Assembly (NCBI RefSeq): GCF_003263785.1
Contig: NZ_JYJK01000144.1
Location: forward strand, 1-64,000
Direction: 5' to 3'
Source of the DNA: Vibrio variabilis
Lineage (GTDB): Bacteria; Pseudomonadota; Gammaproteobacteria; Enterobacterales; Vibrionaceae
DNA: 64,000 nt
Shown here in pieces: positions 28,084-36,648 of this stretch. A program made the position numbers and the translations under genes. Numbering within the stretch: position 1 is the first letter of the stretch; the number at the start of each line of letters is the position of its first letter. The notes under the pieces were generated by a model. It saw only the letters and a list, made by a program, of their open reading frames with translations, did no database searches and was not told where the DNA came from.

Positions 28084-28106
28084 ATTAGTGGGCTGAGTCT
28101 GGCTGA

Positions 28107-28658
28107 CTATTTGAGAACGATCGTCTTTGTCATACCATCTTCTGCGTGACCTGGAATGTTACAGGCGAATTCAATCTCTTTTTCACCGTGGAAGTGCCAG
28201 TTGAGCTGTCCCGCTTTTCCTGGCTTGAGGTACAGGACATTGCCCATGCTGTGATGATCGTGATCCTCTGTTGGGTTTTCCATCATTTTACGGTGAGCGA
28301 CTTGCTCGGATGGTGAGCCGATGACAAACTCATGATCGTCTTTGCCTGTGTTCATTACCACAAACTGAACGACATCGTTCGGTTTGATTTCGACATCACG
28401 TTTGAATGAGATGGTCATGTCATCTTTTAGAATGACGTGTACCACCTTGTCGGGTTTTGCGCCTGCAGCAGGCATGCCGACGGCTGACATGCCCTCCATG
28501 TTCATCATGCCATGATCCATCTTGCTGTGATCCATTTTACTATGATCCATGGTGTCATGATTCATAGCTCCGTGATCCATTTTTGAATGATCCATACCAT
28601 CGGCGGAGCTTTGTGTGGCAATTAATGTCATGGTTAGTGCGATGAGTGTCTTTTTCAT
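28107..28658 (-). CDS. Periplasmic cupredoxin with Met/His-rich N-terminus
   Basis: A 183-residue secreted copper protein. After the signal peptide comes a metal-binding run of repeated MDHSKMDHG units (about residues 22-55). The C-terminal plastocyanin-like fold keeps the type-1 copper ligands: His in 'KDDHEFVIG', and Cys, His and Met in 'FACNIPGHAEDGM'. It is the last gene of the copper efflux operon, so it may bind or hand over periplasmic copper. Confidence 0.88.
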   Translation of the reverse strand: MKKTLIALTMTLIATQSSADGMDHSKMDHGAMNHDTMDHSKMDHSKMDHGMMNMEGMSAVGMPAAGAKPDKVVHVILKDDMTISFKRDVEIKPNDVVQFVVMNTGKDDHEFVIGSPSEQVAHRKMMENPTEDHDHHSMGNVLYLKPGKAGQLNWHFHGEKEIEFACNIPGHAEDGMTKTIVLK

Positions 28659-28742
28659 TTTTATGTCCTTTTGTGGTTTGCACCTGCCGTCTCTGTACTT
28701 TCAAGGAACTGTACTTTCTAGAGATAAGCAGGTGCGAGCTAG

Positions 28743-31700
28743 TTAGTGTTTGATTTCTTGAGATTTCCAAAGTTTGTAGATGGCAGGCAGTACCAGTAGC
28801 GTGAGCAACAGTGCCGAAGCCATACCGCCTATCATTGGTGCTGCAATACGCTGCATCACCTCAGAGCCGGTTCCGGAGCCATACATAATGGGGATAAGGC
28901 CAATGATGACCGTCAATACGGTCATCATGACCGGTCGTACGCGAAGGCCTGCGCCTTCTCGAATTGCTTCAGTCAGCATGTCTGCGGTCAGTGGTGTACG
29001 GTCTTGCTCGGCAGAGAGCTTTCGTCCATGCCAAGCTTGATTGAGGTAGACCAACATGATGACGCCAATCTCAACCGCGACGCCCGCAAGCGCGATAAAG
29101 CCCACGCCAACTGCGATTGAGAAGTTGTAGCCAAGGTAGTGCATGAGCCATAGTCCACCGACCATCGCGAGTGGCAAGGTACCCATGATGACGAGTACCT
29201 CACCCACTCGGCGAAAGCTCAAATAGAGCAACAGCATGATGATGGCGAGCGTAATGGGGATCACGACACCAAGGCGCTGTTTGGCGCGCTCCATGTACTC
29301 GTATTGACCGGACCATGCCAGTGAATAGCCAGCGGGTAACACCAGCTTTTCCGCGACCACTTGCTGCGCTTCATTGACATAGGAGCCGAGATCGCGCTCG
29401 GCAATGTCGACGAATACCCAGCCATTCGGGCGTGCATTTTCGGTCTTGATCATTGGAGGGCCATCTTCATAACGAATATCTGCCACATCGGCGAGTGCGA
29501 TGCGTGCACCGGCTGGAGTAACTAGGGGCAGGTTTTGCAGCTTAACCACTGAGTTACGATAGTCCTGCGGGTAGCGCACGTTAATTGGGTAACGCTCGAG
29601 CCCTTCGACGGTTTCGCCCACATTCATGCCGCCAACGGCCGTAGAGATGACTTGTTGAACGTCACTGACATTCAGCCCATAGCGCGCGGCGGCTAGACGT
29701 TTAATATCAATGGTGACGTAACGGCCACCTGCCACTCGCTCGGCATAGACCGAAACGGTACCCGCGATGTCATTGAGAATGGGCTCAAGGTTGGCACCAA
29801 TCTCTTCAATCACACTAAGTTCAGGTCCCGCGATCTTAATCCCAATAGGGGTCTTGATACCGGTAGCGAGCATATCGATGCGGGTTTTGATTGGCATCAC
29901 CCAAGCGTTGGTTAGACCCGGGAACTGAACCAGATCGTCAAATTCTTTGCGAAGCGACTCGGTTGTCACACCTTCGCGCCACTCATCTCTCGGCTTGAGC
30001 TGAATGGTGGTCTCAATCATGGTGAGAGGCGCAGGATCGGTTGCCGTTTCTGCGCGGCCAATCTTACCCCACACGGTTTCAACCTCAGGGACGGTTTTGA
30101 TGAGCTTATTGGTTTGTTGCAATAGCTCACGCGCTTTACCAATAGAAATGCCGGGATAGGTGGTCGGCATGTACATCAAGTCGCCTTCATCAAGCGGTGG
30201 AATAAACTCGCTACCCAGTTTAGATGTCGGGAAGTAAGCAGATCCTAGCAAACCCAAAGCGATGATGATCATGGTTTTCGGGTAACGAAGGCTCAAGTTA
30301 AGCATCGGTCTGTAAAGGCCAATCAGTGCTTTGTTGACCGGGTTTTTGTGCTCTGGGAGTACCTTGCCGCGAATGAAGTAGCCCATGAGTACAGGCACTA
30401 AAGTGATCGCTAGACCTGCTGCCGCCGCCATGGCGTAGGTTTTGGTGTAAGCCAGTGGCGAGAACATTTTGCCTTCTTGACCTTCAAGGGCGAAAACAGG
30501 CACGAAGCTGAGCGTAATAATGAGCAGCGAGAAAAATAGCGGCGCGCCGACTTCCTCTGCCGCTTTACTGATCACCTGCCAGCGGTTTTGGTCGTTAAGC
30601 GGGGTTTTCTCTATATGCTTGTGTACGTTTTCTATCATCACGATCGCCCCATCGACCATAGCGCCGATAGCGATGGCAATACCACCCAGTGACATGATGT
30701 TGGCGTTGATGCCTTGCCAATGCATGACGATGAACGCGCACAGAATCCCCACTGGCAAGCTGATGGCAATGACAATTGAAGAGCGGATGTGAAACAAAAA
30801 CAGTGCACACACAATCGCGACCACAATGAACTCTTCAGCGAGTTTATTCCAAAGGTTGTCTACCGCAGCATTGATAAGCGTTGAGCGATCGTAGGTCGCG
30901 ACAATTTCAACGCCTTCCGGCAAGCTACGCTGCAAGTCATCAAGCTTGGCTTTGACGTTGTCGATCACTTCACTGGCATTTTCACCAAAGCGCATCACAA
31001 TCACGCCCCCACTGCTTCACCTTCACCATTAAACTCTGAGATCCCACGGCGCATTTGTGGGCCTAGATTAATGTCGGCAATGTCGCCAAGGAGCAAAGGT
31101 GTGCCCTTAGTTGTGACTTTAAGGGGCAGGGCTTGAATGTCTTCAATGCTGGTGAGGTAGCCTGTGGTGCGAACCATGTGCTCCGCTTCTGCCACTTCAA
31201 TCACCGAAGCACCGCTTTCCTGGTTACCGTTCTTAATGGCCGCGTTCACTTGTTGAAGCGTTAAATCGTAGGCACGCAGCTTGGCGGGATCGATCTGTAC
31301 CTGGTATTGCTTGACCATACCGCCCACTGTAGCTACCTCAGAGACACCTTCGACGGTTTGCAGCTCGTATTTTAAGAACCAGTCTTGCAGGCTGCGCAGC
31401 TCCGCTAGGTCGTGTTGTCCCGTGGTATCTTGCAACACATAGCTGTATATCCAGCCAACTCCCGTTGCATCAGGGCCGAGCGTTGGTTTGGCTTGCGAAG
31501 GCAGTTTTGGTGCCACTTGGCTGAGATATTCCAGTACCCGTGAACGTGCCCAATACATGTCGGTATCATCATTGAAGATGATGTAGACATAGGAGTCACC
31601 AAAGAACGAGTAGCCGCGCACGGTTTCTGCTCCCGGTACCGCAAGCATGGCGGTGGTGAGCGGGTAAGTCACCTGATCTTCGACCACCTGAGGTGCCTGT

Positions 31701-31864
31701 CCCGGATAGCTGGTTTTAATGATCACCTGCACGTCGGACAGATCGGGTATGGCGTCCACTGGGGTGTTTTTGACGCTGTAAAGGCCGGCTAATGTTAAGA
31801 AGCAGCTTGCCACCAATACCAGAAATCGGTTGTTGATAGACCAGCGGATAATCGCTCCAATCAT
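28743..31864 (-). CDS. cusA: CusA/CzcA-type heavy-metal RND pump (frameshift at 31006)
   Basis: About 1040 residues: an inner-membrane proton-driven pump with 12 expected spans. It opens 'MIGAIIRWSINNRFLVLVAS' and contains 'GAMVDGAIVMIENVHKH' (the charged span of metal RND pumps) and 'AGVAVEIGVIMLVYL'. The frame breaks at five C residues (31006-31010, G on the coding strand); adding one gives 'GEAVGGVIVMRFGENA'. It overlaps cusB by four bases. A copper/silver substrate is inferred from the CusF-like domains of the partner. Confidence 0.92.
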
Positions 31865-33591
31865 GGCTGTTCTCCTCCATGTTTGAGCTCAGACAAAATA
31901 AACTCACTGCCTTGCTTCTGAATCAAAAAGCGCGCGGTATCACCCTCTTCAAATCCAGTGAAATCAACGTTGCCATCTGTGGAGAAGTTCATTTCTCCCG
32001 ACGGCCAGTTCCACTCCGGTACGTCACTGTGCTCAATCGTAATCATGCCAAAATCGGCCATTAGCATAGAGATGCTGCCATTGACCCAAATCTCGGTTGG
32101 CATAGGGTTCTCACTAGCGTTGATAGCCGTGACGGTGTATTGACCATCTGGCGTTTTGGCCATTTCAAACTCGATCTGTTGACCCGCTGCAAGTTTTTCC
32201 ATCGTGACGTCTGGCTCGACGTTGAAATCCATCACCATGCCCGGCCAGTTCCATTCAGGTACCGGTTGATGATTAATGGTCAACATAGCGTGCCCCGCCA
32301 TCACATTGGTGATCTCACCTTTTGCCCACACAGTTTCAGTCGGAGGCTCTACGCCATTGATACGCGATAAATCAGCGCTTTGACTGGACTCAGAGTCGAG
32401 CATGAATTGTGCTGACGTCACAACGATGTCTTGTGTGGTTAATCCTTCCAGTACCTCAATACGATCACTGGCTTCACGGCCGACACGAATTCGAGCGGAG
32501 CGGTACTTGCCCTCACCTTCAGATAATACAACTCTGCTCATGCCTCCCGAGCGAATAACCGCTGAGCGCGGGATCGTCAGCACAGCTTCATCGGTTTGTG
32601 GTTGCAGGGCGATATTGGCGAACATGTTCGGTTTGAGCTGAAAATCCGGGTTGTCGAATTTGAGCCTAACGCGCAGGGTCCGAGTGGATGGGTCTAGGAT
32701 CGGATAGACATAATCGACTTCACCTTGCCATTCTTTGCCTGGGATGGCATCCAACGTCATGACCGCGCCACTGCCGCTTTTTATCCATTCGGCTTGGCGT
32801 TCGAACACCTCGGCATCGACCCATACTTGGTCGATAGGGCCGGCACTGATCACCGATTGAGATGGGGACAAATACCCACCTTCTCGCACATTCAGCGTAG
32901 CGACAACACCGTTACCTAGTGCTTTGATATCGATGGTTTGTGATGCTTTGCCTTGACGGACGATGTCGCGTATTTGCGCCTTATCGACGCCAAGGGTGAG
33001 CAGGCGCTCGGTCGCCCCTTTGATAAGAGAGTTTCGCTTAGTTCGATAGGCATTAAGTAGCTCCTCTTGTGCCTTAACCAGCTCAGGCGAGTAGAGTTTA
33101 AACAGTACGTCACCTTTATTGACTCGTTCCCCCACGGCATTGATGTAAAGCTTTTCTACCCAACCAGCGACACGTACGTTGGTTTGCCAGAGACGGCTTT
33201 CATCAAAAGCGATGTAACCAACAGTAGCAATGCGTGGTGAGAGCTTTTGTTTCTCGACGGAGGCGGTCTTAACCCCCAAGTTGTTCTCCACAGCCGGGTC
33301 AATTTTGACGGTGCCCGGTTTGTCATTCGCGCCATTAAGGTCATCGGCGTAGACTGGGATAAGATCCATACCCATTGGAGACTTACCTGGTTGGTCGCGC
33401 TTGTAATTGGGATCCATAGGTGCGACCCAGTAAAGCGGTTCATTGGCATCGCTACTGGTTCCAGTTTGTGATGACATTGTTCCTAGTGAAGATATAGCGC
33501 TCATCGAGTGTGCACCGAAATACTGCGTTCCCACTACTCCGAGACCTGCACCAACGGCCAGCGCCAATAGGGCGACATTTCGTGTTTTCAT
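31861..33591 (-). CDS. cusB: CusB-type adaptor with two C-terminal CusF-like domains
   Basis: A 576-residue periplasmic adaptor linking the RND pump to the outer-membrane channel. It has a signal-anchor, a heavy-metal-binding segment ('YWVAPMDPNYKRDQPGKSPM'), a barrel-sandwich/coiled-coil core, and two CusF-like modules after residue 420. The first keeps the Cu/Ag ligands H, W, M, M ('INHQPVPEWNWPGMVMDF'). The second ('IEHSDVPEWNWPSGEMNF') has Gly in place of the first Met. E. coli carries CusF as a separate protein, so this is a fused, duplicated version. Confidence 0.92.
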   Translation of the reverse strand: MKTRNVALLALAVGAGLGVVGTQYFGAHSMSAISSLGTMSSQTGTSSDANEPLYWVAPMDPNYKRDQPGKSPMGMDLIPVYADDLNGANDKPGTVKIDPAVENNLGVKTASVEKQKLSPRIATVGYIAFDESRLWQTNVRVAGWVEKLYINAVGERVNKGDVLFKLYSPELVKAQEELLNAYRTKRNSLIKGATERLLTLGVDKAQIRDIVRQGKASQTIDIKALGNGVVATLNVREGGYLSPSQSVISAGPIDQVWVDAEVFERQAEWIKSGSGAVMTLDAIPGKEWQGEVDYVYPILDPSTRTLRVRLKFDNPDFQLKPNMFANIALQPQTDEAVLTIPRSAVIRSGGMSRVVLSEGEGKYRSARIRVGREASDRIEVLEGLTTQDIVVTSAQFMLDSESSQSADLSRINGVEPPTETVWAKGEITNVMAGHAMLTINHQPVPEWNWPGMVMDFNVEPDVTMEKLAAGQQIEFEMAKTPDGQYTVTAINASENPMPTEIWVNGSISMLMADFGMITIEHSDVPEWNWPSGEMNFSTDGNVDFTGFEEGDTARFLIQKQGSEFILSELKHGGEQP

Positions 33592-33608
33592 TATTGTTTC
33601 CCTTAAAT

Positions 33609-34997
33609 CTATGGTTGTTTTGTTGATGACGGCTGAGAAATAACTGGCGTTTCTGCGTGGTATTCGAATCCACCAAGGAAATACGCCAAGTTGCTACTTA
33701 CAATGTTGAGGTCTGTCTCCAACCTGAGTGCTTCTATCTCAATGGCTAGCTCATCACTGGAGGCGGTGATCACATCGCTAAATTGTGCGGTGTTGTTCTC
33801 GTAACCTCGCTCTACCGCTCGAGTTCGTGCTTTGGCTTGGGGCAATAGACTCTGTTGGTAGCGCTCGAAGCGTTCACTGAGGTTGTGTCTGTCCATCATC
33901 AGCGCGTTAACCTTGGCATTCATCTGAGCCAACAACGCATCTTTGCTCGACTTCGATGCGACCACTTGGTACTGGGCGGCTGCATGGTTCTTGTCTTGTC
34001 GATTACCGGTGAATAAGGGAATGTCCATGGTGACGTAGGCACTCAGGAGATCGGGCGCGGCTGCGCCGCGCATGTTGGGGGCTTGACGATGGGCATACAT
34101 GGCTTCAACACCAAATTGCGGCTTGTAGGCCTCTTCGGCAATGGAAACCTGAGTCTCATTGGCAGCAATCTGAATGTCGGCCATTTTCGCCATTGGATGC
34201 TGGTTAAGTAAGCTGAAATAGTCAGAGCCACGTTGGCTAGTCAATTGCTGCTCAAGGCGTCCCCAATCCGTTGCGATATTGGCGTTAACATCTGAGCTTT
34301 GGTTAAGCCAACCTGAACCCAGCCACTCGGAGAGCTGAGAAAGAAGCCGACTTTGCATTTGCCTGTTGGCGTGCAACTTGTCATCGAGCTGACTGACTTG
34401 CAGCTGACTACGAATCAGATCTTGTGACTCGCTGTTGCCAATAGCGTAGTTGGTTTGAATGAATCGCTCCATTTCTACCATCAGGGAACGCTTTTCTTTC
34501 AGTACGCGCTCTGAGTGCTGTTGAAAGCCAAGCTCAAGCCATAGCTGAGTAATGCTATTCGCAATATCTAGCTCACGGACTTTTACTTGAAGCTCAATAC
34601 CATCCGCTTGCTGCTGGGCTTTCTTATTTTGCAGACCAAGCGTATCGCCGCGGCCAAACTGCTGCATCATACCGACCGAAATATTCGTCATCGGATCTTG
34701 GTCGAATCGAAAACTGTCCGTCGGTAAACCGCCGACCCCGACTTTTAACACGGGGTCTTTCAGCGTTGAGTTGGCAATGCCAGTATCTCGCATCGCCTGA
34801 GATTGGGCGTGATACTGGGTTCGATTGGCATCGTTAGCGATCGCCATGTTGATTAATGTATCGAGCGATAACGCCTGTGCGCTCGCTTGAGACTGCTGTG
34901 TTGCTCCTACGCTGCTTGTTGCTTGTGCAGCGGGTGCGAGTAGAACGATCGCACTTACAGCCAGTGCAATCGGATGTTTGATTATTTTCACGATCAT
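33609..34997 (-). CDS. cusC: TolC-family outer-membrane channel (CusC-like)
   Basis: About 462 residues, the outer-membrane tunnel of the efflux system. The signal peptide 'HPIALAVSAIVLLAPAAQA' is followed by two long helical repeats typical of TolC/CusC, such as 'NSITQLWLELGFQQHSERVL' and 'ANETQVSIAEEAYKPQFGVE'. The start is placed at ATG 34997; a GTG at 34991 is better spaced from GGA and cannot be excluded. The gene is 17 bases upstream of cusB. Confidence 0.88.
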   Translation of the reverse strand: MIVKIIKHPIALAVSAIVLLAPAAQATSSVGATQQSQASAQALSLDTLINMAIANDANRTQYHAQSQAMRDTGIANSTLKDPVLKVGVGGLPTDSFRFDQDPMTNISVGMMQQFGRGDTLGLQNKKAQQQADGIELQVKVRELDIANSITQLWLELGFQQHSERVLKEKRSLMVEMERFIQTNYAIGNSESQDLIRSQLQVSQLDDKLHANRQMQSRLLSQLSEWLGSGWLNQSSDVNANIATDWGRLEQQLTSQRGSDYFSLLNQHPMAKMADIQIAANETQVSIAEEAYKPQFGVEAMYAHRQAPNMRGAAAPDLLSAYVTMDIPLFTGNRQDKNHAAAQYQVVASKSSKDALLAQMNAKVNALMMDRHNLSERFERYQQSLLPQAKARTRAVERGYENNTAQFSDVITASSDELAIEIEALRLETDLNIVSSNLAYFLGGFEYHAETPVISQPSSTKQP

Positions 34998-35075
34998 TTC
35001 CAAACTACGTGCCTGTATAACAGGCGCGATAAAACGTCCCCAACTAGGGTTGGGCATTAGCGTGTGTTGGAATGA

Positions 35076-35468
35076 TTACGCCGAGGGCGGGCGCTCGAGG
35101 TGTTCGATTCTATGGATCGGTTGCGTGAATGGGTCTACAGAGCGCTTGGAGAAGCGAGCGTGGCCTTCGCTTGGAAGCAACACAAAGGGGGCAAAGCCTA
35201 AGGTAGTGCCACACATAGTGGTGCAACAGGTAGTGTGGGAGTCGGCCTCTGCGCTGGCACATTGGCTATTATCTGCAATATCCGGTGTTGGACTCGTGCT
35301 GTGATGTGCGTGATGGGACGCTGTCTGGGTCATACCACAAGGCATGGATGCATCGGTCATACCACTATGCATAGCCATCGCAGGCGCGCTGGTGACAAAC
35401 GTTGAAACAACGAGTGCAAGCAAGCTCACGAATGTGATCCATGATTTGTTGGCGATAATAGCGTGCAT
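35076..35468 (-). CDS. Small secreted His/Met/Cys-rich protein leading the copper operon
   Basis: About 130 residues with signal peptide ending 'VVSTFVTSAPAMA'. The mature part is rich in His, Met and Cys ('HSGMTD', 'HHAHHSTS', 'TTCCTTMCGTT'), suggesting metal binding. The ATG at 35468 has AAGG seven bases upstream; a TTG at 35486 lies at the predicted transcription start and is unlikely. It is the first gene behind the MerR-type promoter. No family is recognised with certainty. Confidence 0.65.
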   Translation of the reverse strand: MHAIIANKSWITFVSLLALVVSTFVTSAPAMAMHSGMTDASMPCGMTQTASHHAHHSTSPTPDIADNSQCASAEADSHTTCCTTMCGTTLGFAPFVLLPSEGHARFSKRSVDPFTQPIHRIEHLERPPSA

Positions 35469-35495
35469 ACAGAACCTTTTCAGCAAGATTGGCTC

Positions 35496-35526
35496 AGGAT
35501 AAAGGTTACCCCTAGGGCAAGGTCAA
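35496..35526 (-). promoter_or_regulatory. MerR/CueR-type promoter with 19-bp spacer for the copper operon
   Basis: On the minus strand TTGACC (-35, 35526-35521) and TATCCT (-10, 35501-35496) are exactly 19 bases apart. The spacer carries a near-dyad (TTGCCCTAGGGGTAA). Overlong 19-20 bp spacers are the hallmark of promoters activated by MerR-family regulators such as CueR. No merR-type gene lies in the window. Confidence 0.65.
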
Positions 35527-35682
35527 TAGCTCAACGGATTTCTTGTGTTGTTTGCTCAAGATTTCTGCAAAGTATAGCTTAGGTGAGCCTAGAGGTTGGG
35601 TTTTCTTCAGTAAACGAACTCGACATTGCGATCGCGTTTTCTAATCTATTGGAAGTATAGGATCACAACTGAGGATGATGAA

Positions 35683-35964
35683 ATGAGACGATTTATAATA
35701 GGATGCTTGGCTATAACCGCCTTTAGTGCAAATGCAGGTTTAGACCCTAACGTGAGTAATGACACGCTCGAGTCTGCGAAGGCTTCAATGCAAAAACACT
35801 TGGAGCAAGAAGGGCTCACTATTGATGACGCCAAGTTGTCTCTCGCCTACAAAGATGGTCGCAACAAAAGTACCGTCTATTTTGAAGTTGCAGAGCATGA
35901 TGGTGGGGCAGAAATCTACAAAGTCGTTTGCTCTGATGAAAAATGCCATCTGCAGTACCGCTAA
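35683..35964 (+). CDS. Small secreted protein of unknown function
   Basis: A 93-residue protein with signal peptide 'MRRFIIGCLAITAFSANA' and a small mature domain that has two Cys near the end ('VVCSDEKCHLQY'). GAGGA precedes the ATG at 35683, which is preferred over an upstream in-frame start at 35626. It is divergent from the copper operon. I recognise no family. Confidence 0.6.
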   Translation: MRRFIIGCLAITAFSANAGLDPNVSNDTLESAKASMQKHLEQEGLTIDDAKLSLAYKDGRNKSTVYFEVAEHDGGAEIYKVVCSDEKCHLQYR

Positions 35965-35983
35965 CGCCCCACGCTAAGTGACC

Positions 35984-36241
35984 TTATTTTGATAGGCGAG
36001 AAATTAACGTTTCTCGCCTAAGCTCCAATATCTCTTCAATCAATTTCTCTTGTGCGTTGATACCAAAATGTTCAGCGTAGCGCTTTACTTTCTGAATCTG
36101 GCTCGGGTCGAGCTGATAGACTTCGCGTTTGAGCCTAGAGCGCGCCTCACTTTTTATTAAGCCTTGTGATTGCATCAGACGCACGATGGTGGCGTCCATA
36201 GGGTGTTTGTGTAGTTGTATAGCGTGTTTGTGTGGTTGCAT
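35984..36241 (-). CDS. Hypothetical basic helical protein
   Basis: Up to 85 residues, mostly helical and charged ('SRLKREVYQLDPSQIQKVKR', 'KLIEEILELRRETLISRL'). The N-terminus contains a duplicated QxHKHxx segment from a 21-bp tandem repeat; a start at the internal Met ('MDATIVRLMQSQG', 36199) would exclude most of it. Neither start has a good ribosome site. Function unknown. Confidence 0.45.
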   Translation of the reverse strand: MQPHKHAIQLHKHPMDATIVRLMQSQGLIKSEARSRLKREVYQLDPSQIQKVKRYAEHFGINAQEKLIEEILELRRETLISRLSK

Positions 36242-36244
36242 AGC
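36203..36244 (+). repeat. 21-bp tandem duplication
   Basis: The units at 36203-36223 and 36224-36244 differ at two bases (GTGTTTGTGT-A/G-GTTG-T/C-ATAGC). The unit is a multiple of three and duplicates seven codons at the start of the minus-strand ORF. Confidence 0.8.
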
Positions 36245-36648
36245 GTTTATTAACTGACCGGATCACGGTGGTTTCGTTTGATTGTCGCGATGCAAGATAG
36301 TGATAAAGTGTGACAGCTTTATTGCAAGGTGTTGAATAAGCATTTGGGTTTTTGAAAGGGGAGCTGAGTTGTTGTATCTCGTGGAATTAAGGAAAGATGA
36401 ATGGCAAAACAGGATTCAAGCGAGCTTTGTTCAATCCTTGAACTTATTTCCAACTAATAATTAACTCATTATGATTTTGCATTTATTTTGTGAAATCTCC
36501 CGCATCTGATCATTATTATTGACCGATTGCCTGATAACTAGCCTGTAGGCTGCTAGCATATTTTTAGCTGCTAAATAACGGAATGGTTTCCATTCGTTCT
36601 TTTTTGGCTCGTGAAACAGAAAGATATTCTCTTTATAAAGGTAAAAAT
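36245..36648. promoter_or_regulatory. Upstream region of the chitinase gene
   Basis: This AT-rich stretch of about 400 bases has no convincing gene. An AGCCTGTAGGCT dyad (36540-36551) lies about 100 bases before the chitinase start. It presumably carries the chitinase promoter; no specific sigma site was identified. Confidence 0.35.
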
